Positions 43,834-55,418 of a stretch of 64,000 nucleotides of DNA are shown here, piece after piece. The notes under the pieces were generated by a model. It saw only the letters and a program-made list of their open reading frames with translations. It made no database searches and was not told the DNA's origin. A program made the position numbers and the translations under genes. Source of the stretch: Adiantum capillus-veneris (lineage: Eukaryota > Streptophyta > Polypodiopsida > Polypodiales > Pteridaceae); the NCBI GenBank assembly GCA_014529385.2, contig CM043958.1, forward strand, positions 137,805,043-137,869,042, written 5' to 3'. Positions within the stretch are counted from its first letter, which is position 1. Each line of letters opens with the position of its first letter.

Positions 43834-44736
43834 ATTGCAGTACTCAAAGTGCTCCACATGCCCGTATTTACGGCTCATTGATTGGAGCTATAATGAGGAA
43901 GTTATGACGGTTTGAAGTTGAATGGATTGAAAATCCATACCAGACTGGACAGCTACAGATGAACATTCAGGGTTGAAGTGAATGTGTGGACCTGAAGTCT
44001 CATCATATGGTGCACGTTGGTCTTCTCAGATCAGCAATTGGAGTTTTGGATGCCAAGATATAGCCCGTTATAGTTTCATCACGGGGGCCAGTTCCATACC
44101 TCTTTGGCTGCCTTGGTCACTGTGCCATCTGGGATTTTTGGTCTTCAACCAGGTTTTGAAATATGGTGTACTTAATAGAGCAATAAGTGCTTAAGAAGTA
44201 TCTTGTCTGGAATGTTATCTCTAGCAATGCATTGATAGCTAGATACACTAGTGGACTTGTGCTCAATGCTATAGTGGTCGAGATATATGCCAAGTGTGTT
44301 ATGTTTGGCAGTGTTTGATTGATAAGTATGTCAAGTGTTGTTTGAAAAGACAAACAGAGTTCAAGGATATTCTTGTACAGAATGTTGACTCCTGCAATTC
44401 TTTGATTGTGAGTTATGGCGAATAGGGGTGGGCAAGAAGCTCTAAACTATCTTCAACTAATGTAAATAAATGAAACTCTTGAGATACAATCACCTATACT
44501 TGCCTCTTGAGGGCATGTGACACTATCCAAAACATTGATATGGGGAATGAAATTTGTGAAGATATTGTCAATTAGGGCCTGTTGAAATTGTATTTTGTGC
44601 AAGACAATGCCTTGGATGATGTATATGCCAAATGTGGTGCCTTTACAAAATCACATTAAGTTCTTGATGAGATTTGAGTTCAAATGTTTAGCAAGGCAAT
44701 GCCTTGGCTGATACACGTGCCAAATGTGGTGCCTCG
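43834..44736 (+). pseudogene. PPR pseudogene, right part, unit C
   Basis: Continues the PPR fragment after the CACTA element. It includes 138 bp (43834-43971) lost from units A and B, with the frame DWSYNEEVMTV near 43887. The rest matches 28241-29004. Confidence 0.55.
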
Positions 44737-44869
44737 CCACATGAGATACATTCGGAGTAAACAATTTTCTTCCCACTTCCTTGGTGGTGCAACGGCATGG
44801 GCTTCCTTAAAACTTCACGTTACACGCTTCGGAACCATAGATTTGGAGTAGAGAAAAGAAAAGCGCGTT

Positions 44870-44930
<61 letters not shown>

Positions 44931-45513
44931 TTCACAAATAGTGAGACAACACGTGGACGATTGGAGATGGAGATGGCTTGAAGGTGAGAGGTTAAGGGAC
45001 AGAGGCTCCCTTCGGCGTGTCGTTGCAAAAGAGCTGTCACTTCTGTAGATGTGTGTGTTCAAAGTGAGAGGAGAAGGGTCCTTTATATAGGCCCTAGGGG
45101 GGTGCTAAGAATACTGAGAGGGTTTCAACAATAAGAGAAGGAAAAGCTCGCGCGTCGTCGCGACCCCTTTTTTTTTGGATGTTCGTGAATCTTATGCGCG
45201 ATTTTTAAAAAGCTCTATACTTATAAGTTCCCATTCTATCTTGAGAGAAAGAAAGAAAGAAGTATCGTAATTTTGACTCACCTCTCTTTGTTTCTTAAAA
45301 ATACTATCTCTAAGCTTTTTCTTCACACATAGATTAGGTTCCCACATAAACCTATTGTTCCACATAAAGAAAGATCATAAATAAATAGATTTTGAAACCG
45401 ATTTTCAATCCGATTGCTCTGATAAACTCATGATGACTCACAAAATTGAGAATCTCAATTACTTTGCAAAATAACTGAAATAACTTATATGGATAAATGT
45501 TGGGTACATTACA
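44737..45513 (-). repeat. Family X LTR, 3' copy, partial (unit C)
   Basis: Same extent as 29005-29761, with a GA run at 44874-44929 and the TATA at 45080-45091. Starts TGTAATGTACCC on the - strand at 45513. Confidence 0.8.
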
Positions 45514-46360
45514 ATATCCCCAACTAAGGGATTCAAGATGTCCTCATCTGGAGAAAAAGTGAGAATACTTCTACTCCAATTACTAGCGACCATCATTATG
45601 CCAAAAAGGGTGATGCCTTTAGTCTGCTTCACTTGCAACTGCTGCTCCATTAGTCAGCCGTGGACAAGTGTTCCGATAATGTTTCAACTCTCCACATTCA
45701 AATCAATAGGGTACTTTTCAAACTTAGACTTATCCAGTCCACTAAAAGTTCAATCGTATGATTTAATCGATCCTTACTTATCCGATTCATTAAAACTCAA
45801 TCACATGACTAAACCAATCTTGACTTAACCAGTCCATCAAATCTTAGACATATGACTTAACCAGTCATGACTTATCCAATCCGTCAAACTCAATCATATG
45901 ACTTAACCAGTCATGATTATCTCAATCACATGACAACCAATCATGGGTCATCCAATCACATGACTTAACCAGTCATGGCTCATTCAATCCTCCAAAAAAA
46001 AAAGACTCACTTTCATGACTTAACCAATCATGGGTCATCCAATCACATGACTTAACCAATCATGGCTCATTCAATCCTCCAAAAAAAAAAAAAAAACTCA
46101 CGTTCATGACTTAACTAGTCAAACAATTTCTTTGTAGAAAACAACTCAATCTTCTATTCATAAAATCATCAAAATGTCATATAGGGGTCTACAAAAGATC
46201 TCTCCACGAGAAAACATAATAGAGGTTTCAACCATAACTATGGTACACGTCAATCGGCATCGCTTAATTTCTCTACCAGTCACATATGGTATAGTAAGCA
46301 TACACATGAGAAAGCTTGAGGTAGCCAACTAAATATTTTCACCTAAGCTCTGATACCAAT
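45514..46360 (-). mobile_element. Family X internal region, unit C
   Basis: Non-coding. Polypurine tract at the left, hairpin minisatellite at about 45812-46120, and the tRNA-iMet primer-binding site at 46347-46358. Confidence 0.75.
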
Positions 46361-47107
46361 TGTGAGGTCTTCAACCCCGAGAAGATTGGGGCGACTTGAT
46401 AGATGGCCTTCCTTTATTCTCCTTTTCCATTGACGACACCCTACTCTGTTTCCACAAAGTAGAGATACGAGCAACAGAAGAGAGGAAATCCTCTATCCAT
46501 CATTTACGTGGTTATAAGGGTCATATGCCACAAGCCACGTCGATAAATCTAGGATTCTAATAAAGTTGTTTCCTAACATAAAGACAAAATTCCATTGAAA
46601 TATTTAGAATCCATAAACAACACCTTTTTTTCCACATTTAAGAGGCACGACCGCCATCCATAAACCATAAATATGATATGAGACTTAGTCTAAACTAAAT
46701 AGTAATCTTGTGTCACGTAGATTTGGGTCATCTCGACTCTTGGCACAATGAGTCTCTAATTTCGCTTCTCTTAATAAGAGCGAGTGGAGAGTTTCTCGAC
46801 TAATCGGGACCACCCATCCTTGACTGGCAACCTGAGCCAGCCCCCACTTTCCACCCCACACACATACTTTTTACTACATTGTTTTACATATACAAACAGT
46901 GTTCCTTAATTAATTCCAAACACAGATTCTTTTATATAGCCCTTCAAACAATACCAAAGCAATTCAAACAAGGCCTGATGAAGACAACCCTATATTTCAA
47001 CAAAAACAACTTTTCCAATTGCTCATGAGTTTGCCGCTACCCGCGGATTTCCTCTATCTAACCAACAGAGCCTTTGCAAAGATTTATTCGCTAATCATGA
47101 ATTGCGC

Positions 47108-47275
47108 AACCTTCCCATCTCGCTAACCGTGAGGCATCCCGCTACCCACGAGGCATCTTGCTAACCGCCAGGCATCCTGCTACCCGCGAGGCATCCCGCT
47201 AACTGCGAGGCATCTTGCTAACCGCCAAGCATCCTGCTACCCACGAGGCATCTCGCTAACCGCAAGGAACAAAAG
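47108..47275. repeat. 20-bp minisatellite in the family X LTR
   Basis: About eight units of CGCTAACCGCGAGGCATCTC with small changes. Homologous to 17690-17880. Confidence 0.8.
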
Positions 47276-47569
47276 AGAGCCGATAACATCAGCCTAATCT
47301 CTGCTAACCGCGGAATCATCTCGCTACCCACGAGGAACAAAAGATATTGTTTCAACAATTCTTCTCTTTAAATGATTCTTCAAACATAATCAATCAATTC
47401 TTTATATCAATCACAATCCACTTATCAACCAATAACGATTTGTTAAGCAATAACAATTCAACAAACAGTGACAATTTATCAAAAAGTTCTTTCACTAATC
47501 TATAAAAACATATGCTTGTTTCTTGTGATAGAATCACGTTTCTCGGACAGTTTAAGGGGTTCCCTATGC

Positions 47570-47800
47570 TTAGCTTCCCAGGTCAAACATGAATAGCAAT
47601 GGAGAATTATAAATTTGTCTTACTGGATTTTGAGCGTGTGCGGCTAGCTCTTGTGCTGGAGGTTGGACGGCTTCGACTTCTTCTTCGGTTGATGCTTCCA
47701 CATGAGATACGTTCAGAGTAGACACCTTTCTTCCCACCTTCCTTGGTGGTGCAACGGCATGGGCGTCCTTAGAACTTTGCATTACACGCTTCGGAGCCAT
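47570..47800 (-). CDS. Small ORF embedded in the family X LTR (unknown product)
   Basis: Begins MAPKRVMQSSKDAHAVAPPR at 47800, about 200 bp downstream of the - strand TATA, so it would be among the first codons of the transcript. The product is basic at the N-terminus, then acidic (EASTEEEVEAVQ). It ends at 47570 after a one-base insertion relative to the diverged copy at 18051-18332, which runs 20 codons longer. In units A, B and C the same region is broken by stops. No family was recognised; a captured host exon or a gag start is possible. Confidence 0.4.
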   Translation of the reverse strand: MAPKRVMQSSKDAHAVAPPRKVGRKVSTLNVSHVEASTEEEVEAVQPPAQELAAHAQNPVRQIYNSPLLFMFDLGS

Positions 47801-48442
47801 AGCTTTGGAATAGAGAAAAGCTCATTGTTGGAGAGAGAGAGAGAGAGTGTGTTCATAAACAATGAGACGACACGTCGACGATTGGAGATGGAGATGGCTT
47901 GAAGGTGAGAGGTTAAGGGAGAGAGGCTCCCTCCGGCATGTCATTGCAAAAGAGCTTCCGCTTCTGTAGATGTGTGTATTCAAAGTGAGAGAAGAAGGGT
48001 CCTTTATATAGGCCCTAAGAGGGTGCTAAGAATACTGAGAGGGTTTCAAGAATAGGAGAAGGAAAAGCTCACGTGTCATTGTGGTACTTTTTTTTTTCTT
48101 TTTGACATTCGTGAATCTTATGCATGATTTTTAAAAAGCTCTATACTTACAAGTTCCCATTCTATCTTGACAGAGAGAAAGAAAGAAGTATCCTAATTTT
48201 GACTCACTTCTCTTTCTTTCTGAAAAATACTCTCTAAGATTTTTCTTCACACATAGATTAGGTTCCCACATAAACCTATTGTTCCACATAAAGAAAGATC
48301 ATATATAAATAGATTTTGAACCCGATTTTCAATCCGATTGCTCTAATAAACTCATGATGACTCACAAAATTGAGAATTTCAATTACTTTGCAAAATAATT
48401 GAAATGACTTATATGGATAAATATTGGGTACATTACAACATT

Positions 48443-49735
48443 GATTGGGTGTCACCCATTGTGGTGGTCCCCAAGAAAAATGGGAAATTATGTGTATGTG
48501 TAAATCTAAAAAAAGTGAACATTGTAGCAATAACGGATAAATATACCTTACCAATCGTGGAACATGTGCTTGAACAAATGGTTGGAAAACAAGCTTACTC
48601 ATTCTTAGACAAACTCTCAAGATACAACCAATTGGCTATCGTAGTAGGAGACCAATACAAAATGGCATTTGCCACGGAATGGGGAATCTATGCTTATAGA
48701 GTAATATTAGCCTTTTGGCTTAACCAATGCACCGGCCACATTCCAGAGGCTAATCACACATTACTTCAAAGAATAATTGTGGATATTCTTGGAAATTTAC
48801 ATGGATGACCTTTGTGTTCACTCTATCCTTAGGGTAGAGCACATTGAGCATCTCAAAAAGGTATTCCAAAAGTGCAAGACTTATAGAGTCTACCTTTACG
48901 TGGATGACATTTGTGTTCACTCTATCCTTAGGGTACAGTACATTGAGCATCTCAACAAGGTATTCAAAAAGTGCAAGACTTACAGCATCTACCTAAATCT
49001 TGAAAAATGTGTCTTCATGGTAAGACAAGGTAGAATTTTGGAGAGTATTGTCTTTGAGAATGGTATATCTACAGAAATTGACAAGGTCAAGGTGATTGTG
49101 GAAATGCCAAGGCCAACTAATGCCAAGTAGGTACAATCCTTCATGGGACACTGTAGATACTACCGACGGTTCTTATACATGTATGCAGTCATTACATAGC
49201 CCTTGGATGATAGTTGTCTTTCATTAGACAAAAGACTCTGAGGAGTCATTCACAAAACTTAAGGATGCACTTATATCAACATCATCAACACTCAAAGCAC
49301 CGGATTGGGGTAGAATATTCCATGTTCACTTTGATGCTTGGCATTTGCAATAGGTTGTATGCTGGCTCAACCAGGAGAAGGAACAATGGATTTCCCAGTC
49401 TAATATGCTAGTCAACAGTTAAATAATGCAAAAAAGAATTACACAATCACAAAACAAGAAGGGTTAGGTATGATATATGCCATCAAGAAATTCGAGCATT
49501 ATCTTTTGGCTAACAAATTCATAAATCTCTCTTGTATCTGGTAAAAAAACCTTGCAATACAAGAAGAATTGCTCGATGCTTCATCATATTTCTCGAATTT
49601 TATTTTATGGTAGTAGTAAAGAAGGGCAAAACACACCTCAGAGCAGATCATCTCTCTAGATTACCCAATGGAGAAGCACCCGAAGGAATGGATGATGATA
49701 TACCCAATGCTTGCCTCTTCAACATCAAGATGGTT
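48443..49735 (+). pseudogene. RT and RNase H of element 2, decayed
   Basis: Starts at DWVSPIVVVPKKNGKL and keeps FLDKLSRYNQL and ATEWGIYAYR. A frameshift near 48710 precedes the active site. The active-site segment is duplicated in tandem: YMDD (48798-48809) and YVDD (about 48897-48908), 33 codons apart. RNase H blocks are broken by several shifts, and the end is recognisable at KTHLRADHLSRL (about 49627-49662). Confidence 0.75.
48798..48996 (+). repeat. 99-bp in-frame tandem duplication over the RT active site
   Basis: The block from (A/G)TGGATGAC through GTGCAAGACTTA(T/C)A is present twice with period 99 bp. The copies differ at about ten positions. Confidence 0.85.
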
Positions 49736-51260
49736 CCTAAATGTTCTCAAAAAATAGTCACCATTTTGACCTACGGTGGTGAGTTTGAGAAGACTGAAAA
49801 AACGCATAAACAACAAACAATCAGGCAAGCTAAAAACTTTCAACTTGTAGGCGGACTCTTGTACCATCTAGGTTCTGAAGGAATACAGTGACTATGTATT
49901 GGTCCAGAAGAATATGAGTGCTATCTCATGGAAATCCATGTACAAGACATAGCCTTCCATTGTTTCCAAAGGAAGACACATCAGCACCTAAAGCAACTTG
50001 GATTGTATTGGTCAGATATGCATGTGAATGTACATAGATATGTTTGAAATTGTGCTACATGCATGAACAATCCACTTGTGGAATATGCCACATTGTTTCA
50101 GATAAATATTGCACCTCAATGGAGTCAATATATGGTTGATTACCTAACAACAAGGACATTCCTTGGGAATGTCACACAAGCCAGACAAAGAGTCATTGAG
50201 TTGGAAGCTAGAGATGTCACATTAGTTCAAAATCAACTTATGAAAAGAGGGAAGTATAACCAACTTAGAATATGTGCAACAAAAACAAATATCTACCTAT
50301 CTTAGAGCAAGCACATAGAGGAATTAACGGAGGTTGGCCATTTCTCAGGAGAGATAAGATAGCTAAGATTGTCTTAACTACAAGAACATGGTGGCCTATA
50401 TTGCACATGGATGCAAAAATATGTTAAGCGATGTGATGATTTCCAATGAACCAAGGTACCTAAAAAGAGAGATGAGATTCCACTACAGCTGATGATGAGC
50501 AACCACCACACAATTTCTATATGAAAATGTCTTTGTAAGATATGAATTACCCATAGAAATTGCCAATGATAGAGGCACACATTTCTTGAAAAAGTTATTG
50601 AAAATCTTCTTCACAAATTCATAATTATTTAGAATAAGTATGTCCCATATCATTCACAAGCCAATGGACAGGCTCAAGCTACCAATAAGACACTTCGCAT
50701 GGTATTGACTAAAATTGTGATAGATTCACGAGCAGATTGGGACCAAAAGTTACATTCTGCTTTATGGGCATACATAGTGGCCTATAAGACTTCCATTGGA
50801 ACAATACCTTACAATATGGTGTTTGGTCTGAATGCCATCCTACCAATCAAATTCTTAATCCCAACTTTGAGAGTAGTTAAAAAATTAGAATGGATAGGTC
50901 ATGAGCGTTCATCACGATTAGATGATTTAGAAAATCTAGATGAGCTGCCTTCAAGCTATAGCATCTATCTATGCTAAAAAAAGACGTCAAAAAGAGCTCT
51001 TTGACAAGCATGTGCTGTCAAAAGAGTTCAAAAGAGGGAACTACTTCCTAGTGTATACCCTAAAACAACATGCTCAAAAACTCAAAAAGCGGGATATGGG
51101 ACCCTTTGTGATAAAATTTTTGTCACCAAGTGGGGCCATCAAGCTTGCAACATTAGAAGGAGAAGAAATGCCTAACTCGATTAGTGGATGCAGGGTTAAG
51201 AAGTATCACCTGCCACTCACCCAAGAGATGCTACAATGGATTCATAGTGAAAAACATTGA
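49735..51260 (+). pseudogene. Integrase of element 2 with two HHCC modules, decayed
   Basis: First module: HVQDIAFHC and CATC (about 49935-50062), preceded by GGLLYHLG. Second: WSQYMVDYLTTRTF, QLMKRGKYNQLRICA, then damaged HxxxxxH and VKRCDDF (Cys lost). The core retains IEIANDRGTHF and PYHSQANGQAQATNK; the expected catalytic Asp and Glu codons around these are altered or doubtful. The C-terminus at 50699-51260 is well preserved (YNMVFGLNAILPIKF, YFLVYTLKQHAQKLKKR, GCRVKKYHLPL). It confirms that the double HHCC arrangement is older than the split between the two elements. Confidence 0.75.
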
Positions 51261-51716
51261 GCAAAAGAAAAGCAATGGATTGTTGAAGAAGCACAAGAAA
51301 AAGCTAAAGAACGATTGGCTAAGAGAAGGCTCCTACAATAACTTGCATCAACATGGGAGACCATTGAGGATCAATGCTATTTCCATAAATAAATTCAAAG
51401 AAGACAAAGTGGATCCATTGATCAATGTCAATATTGGCAACAATCAAGTTGAAACTACCGCTCTACTCAATGCACGAGCCCAAGGAAATGTTATTTCCCT
51501 CAGCCTATATACACAGCTTAATGAAGATGCAAAGCTTCAAACACCACCACACAAGATGCAGAGCTATACTGACCACAAGATCAAAGCATTACTAGGGTCT
51601 GTAACCTTATTAGTTCAAATCAATCAATCTATCTACCCACATAGATTTTATGTGGTAGAAGATCATCAAAACCAACACAAAAAATTGCTAGGACACCCAT
51701 GGCAAAGGAAATAAAA
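51261..51716 (+). pseudogene. Second retropepsin-like domain of element 2
   Basis: Homologous to residues about 120-235 of the 7613-9166 ORF: a basic helix, RINAISINKF, ALLNARAQGNVISLSLYTQL and YPHRFYVVEDHQ, ending at LLGHPWQRK. The catalytic DSG is replaced by NAR. The Trp-repeat tail is missing or unrecognisable; only scattered polar sequence follows to about 51960. Confidence 0.7.
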
Positions 51717-52006
51717 TGTTCAAATAGATTGGAAGTTTGATCTGAGACAAATTCGGATTGAAATAGAGAGTCACACGGTTCCCTTAACTACAGTAACAGA
51801 AACATGTCTAGCAATTGAACAAACAATTGACAAGGGCAAACAACCCTTGCATACGGGAATCATGCCATGGATTTCCAAAGAGTTTCCACAAAACCAACAC
51901 TTCAAATAAAGATGACATCAAATCCGATGAGATAAACACAAAACAAAAGCAAAACATGGATACCCAAACACCAACCCCACATAATGCAGGTATGGTTCAG
52001 GGGGGA

Positions 52007-54535
52007 TTTTATTTTTGTGAGCTTTTGTTTTCGTGCTTTTGCATTCATATTGTGTTTTTTAGAGTTTTTTCATGTATTTTCTTAGACAATATTACCATAC
52101 AATTAAGCTATCCATATTAAGTTATTGAGTTAGGAAAAGATTATGCATTGTCTAAATTACTCTGCATAACAAAAACTCAACTCAAGCTCAAAAGGAAAAC
52201 TCTTTTTTTTTTAATGGAACCCCCTTTGTCCAATGGTATGGGTTTCAATCCATAAACTAGCCACCCCAGCATGGGCTTCCACATTTCTAAAACAATCCTC
52301 AGAAATTTCAACCGACCATACATATGCATAACATTGTAAGGAATTTTCCAAAGCAATCCATACCACAATTACTCATTTGCATAGCCAAATATGAACCACA
52401 CCCCTTGAGAGGTTCACGCTATGTAGATCTTCTTTATCATGTGTGTACAATGCAAGTTTGATAAAAGACATTATTGTTAGAAAAGAGGCATCTAATATTG
52501 TTCTCCCACAAGGAAAAGGAGGCCCATATGTGTTGACTTTCTTGAAGGGTTGTCAAGTGGACACGGGAATTGGTGATTCAAGGTTTAACTAGGGGTTTAA
52601 CACAAATTTTCCTCAACTTTCTCATCAACCCTATTTCATGTCCTTCCTTTGCTATGGTGACTAATCGACCTCCTCTCCAAATCTCCTCAACTATTTCAAA
52701 TCGACCTCCTCTCCAAATCTCCTCAACTATTTAAAATGTTCAAACATTTCCCTTTGTCTCATGTAACAATCTTCCCTTTAACTTTGTAGCTTCCAACATC
52801 TAGCAAAATGTAAAGAAAAGATCAAATACGCAGATTGGGAGTCCCAAATTTGACAAGGATACTTAGGTTCTTGAGACTAGATATGTCACTCACCCTTCAA
52901 AACCCTTACATGATCCTCTTGCTAATGAGAACATATCTCAAACCCTAGATACTTCACATGAACCACACCAAGCGCCTTGAGGGGATCACTTTATAATTAT
53001 GTGACTATCACGTGAGTGCAGTAAATTTCATTTTTTCTCATATTCTCACATATAGAAGGGTACTGTAAAATGGTCTTGAGAAAGAAATTTACATATCAAA
53101 TAAGAAAGAGGTGTTTTTTATTTGTAAAAAAAATTCATAGATCGGGAGTTTAAATTAGCTCTTGAAGACACATGATATACACAATTTATACATAGTGACC
53201 CTCTCGAACCAAGCACACACTAGAGAAGGAGAATATGGACGTGTATTTATTGAAATCTAAGAATGAGAAAATTGGTATAAACAATTGCATGATAGAGTCT
53301 TCATTGGCCTATTTCATGGAGCAAGATGGTCTTCAGTTGAAGCCTTAAATTATGGATGGCTCATAATTCGATAAAAAGAACTTTTTGCATACCATATTTA
53401 GTAACCTTAACAATTACTACCTCTTTTTTTTCACGATGGTCTTCAAGTTATTAGTCATGGTCATTGGCTTGCACAACGGTTACTCTTATTTCCCTCTCCA
53501 AATGGAATTTTTTATTCAATGTGGGACAAGGTGAGCCCTCTAAGGTGCCTATATGGGTAGATTTCCCTAATTTTCTTGTAATATTCTACCCTTGACTTAA
53601 ATTCTACCATTGGTAGTCAGATTGGCAAGGTTCTAAGCCAAAAGTGAAGGGATGGTTTTAATTTCAAAGTAGGACGCTCAACTTATCATTGAAGAGGACA
53701 CCCTACAGGGGTTGAAACACTTTTTTCCTATCAGAGATTTTTTAGGGGTAGCCTCCATATCTTCAAAAGGTTACATACAAAAAATTTCCCAATGCATTAT
53801 TCCATTGTTTTAATCAAGGACAACTAAGAAAAGGCTAAAAATTTAGTTGCACTTAAATTCTTTTGGTCAATATCTTGCTTCTCTATACTTAAAAATTGGT
53901 CTACTGCAAAATATGCATTGCAATATTTGACGGGTACATCAGAGTCTATACTTATGCATTAGTGGTGAAAAAATGGATCTTCTCAAAGATATTTGTAGCA
54001 AACTTCTTGGATATTTTCATGAAAACTTAGTAAACTTCGTGATTTTCCATGGGTTTTGTTTACAAAGAGATCTAGCTTTATGTACTAATAGGGCATCATG
54101 TCCTTTTAATAGCTTACCTAGGTTTCCCAAGTTTCTCCAATTCCCTTACATCATGCCCCTATGAATCGTTGCAATAATAACTATAGAATCTTTTACTTAA
54201 TGTAGTTCAAGTTCCTTACATCATGTCCATGAATCTCTACAGTACATTCTATAGCATCTTACTAAATTCCTTCTTATCTTTTCTACACCTTTTCCGACTC
54301 TTCTTATTCATGCTTGAATGCCAAATCATATGAAGTCCCAACACATGAGAGGATTCCCATTCTAATTAGCTAAGATAGTCAAGTGAAATACATCCTTTTG
54401 GAACATGCTATGATTATTAGCCATAAGAGGCTTGACGTATCAAATTGCTTGCACATTCAAATATGCATTAGAATTAGAAAAGTTCAAAATAAGAGCAAAG
54501 TTTTCAGATAAAGAAGATTAAATATCTACATACAT
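52007..54535. other. Decayed DNA without recognisable genes
   Basis: AT-rich, with no long frame of protein-like composition. A short direct duplication (CGACCTCCTCTCCAAATCTCCTCAACTATTT, two copies near 52668-52733) is visible. It may include the lost 3' end of element 2. Confidence 0.4.
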
Positions 54536-54830
54536 CACTATAAGAGGAAAACTCCAAAACCGCTAGCATTGCCGCAGATTAACAAAGGAAACTAGAAAGA
54601 GAAAATATTGTGTGTGCGGCAATGACCGCGGCAAAGGACGTGGCAGTGGTTTGACAACAATATACGCATTAATAGAAGCGGTAATATAGCCACAATTTTT
54701 TTGCACGAATATTACCGTGCATATTACCGCATTTATTACCGTGCTTATTATCATGCATATTACCGCGCATATTACCGCACATATTACCTCACATATTACC
54801 GTGCATATTATTGCCATACGGATTTTCAAA
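54536..54830. mobile_element. CACTA-like terminus with ATTACCGC subterminal minisatellite
   Basis: CACTATAAGAGGAAAACTCC at 54536 has the form of a CACTA terminal repeat. GCGG/ATTACCGC motifs follow in both orientations, and then a 12-bp array (GCATATTACCGC, about 54710-54825). The matching right end is not certain; 63263 is a candidate (CACTACAAGAGA inverted), but the 3-bp flanks differ (CAT against CAA). Confidence 0.45.
54710..54825. repeat. 12-bp minisatellite (GCATATTACCGC)
   Basis: About nine units, varying between ACCGC, ACCGT and ACCTC. Most fit a 12-bp period, with one or two longer spacings. Confidence 0.8.
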
Positions 54831-55418
54831 AATAAAGATGCTCGTCTGGTCCATCCAATTTGGATGGCACAGATGAGCATCTATATTGTTGACCTGTATA
54901 AAGTTATCTTGTCTATGACTATTTTCTTCAAGCACATAGTTCACATCAACAAATATTGGTCGCTTCTTCTTAATACTCCTCTCTTACAAGTAGCTCTATT
55001 TATTGTAGGGGCTTTGTATACTCATATTCGACATTGAAGAGTGAGTCAAATCAACCAGTAACTTGGAAGCTGATGTAGTTGATGATTGACTTAAGAACCT
55101 TTGTGCATGATCAAAGTTCTAGTACTAGGAGCACACTCATAACCTTTAAGATAAGCATCATATTTGAAACTTTGTAGCATTTCCATTGCCATTGCCATGT
55201 TTATGCTGGCGTCCATTTGGCATTTTCAATGATTATGCATTATGCTCATTATGACATCTATGATAGGTAGATATAGATAGACAAATAGATTTAATTATCA
55301 TTCATGAAGGTCAGAGATGACCTATGGGACAAAAGGAAACATTACAAAGTTCCTTCCGAATAAAGGAAAATGGGTCTTTTAATTCATGATGAAGTGTGTG
55401 TGTATAGCTGGGTTTTAA
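54831..55418. other. Gene-free stretch
   Basis: No coding frame of protein-like composition and no clear repeat were recognised. Confidence 0.4.

Larger units (their letters stand above)
26265..46783 (+). repeat. Tandem triplication, units A, B and C
   Basis: Unit A is 26265-31030, B 31031-35833 and C 35834-46783. A and B have offsets of 4766-4803 bp, the change being a GA microsatellite (33 bp in A, 73 in B, 56 in C). C has a further 10-bp insertion near 36890 and is longer because it retains 6.15 kb deleted from A and B. Every unit starts inside the element 2 protease at GTGGGGCTGG and ends inside a family X LTR at AATAAGAG(T/C)GAGTGG. The short GTGG overlap at the join marks the duplication breakpoint. 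Confidence 0.95.
46361..48437 (-). repeat. Complete family X LTR (2077 bp)
   Basis: The only full copy. On the - strand it runs from TGTAATGTACCCAATA (48437) to CCTCACA (46361), next to the primer-binding site. It is therefore the 5' LTR of the family X element. It contains the TATA (48001-48012), a short GA run (47831-47848), the 20-bp minisatellite and an ORF. It is followed by ACATT (48438-48442), and the element 2 RT starts at 48443. Confidence 0.85.
48443..52006 (+). mobile_element. Element 2, right half (RT to second protease-like domain)
   Basis: Continues the element interrupted at 27403. The order RT, RNase H, two HHCC modules, integrase core, integrase C-terminus, second retropepsin-like domain is the same as in element 1. 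The G run near 52000-52005 matches the internal polypurine-like tract of element 1. No 3' LTR could be delimited. Confidence 0.8.
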
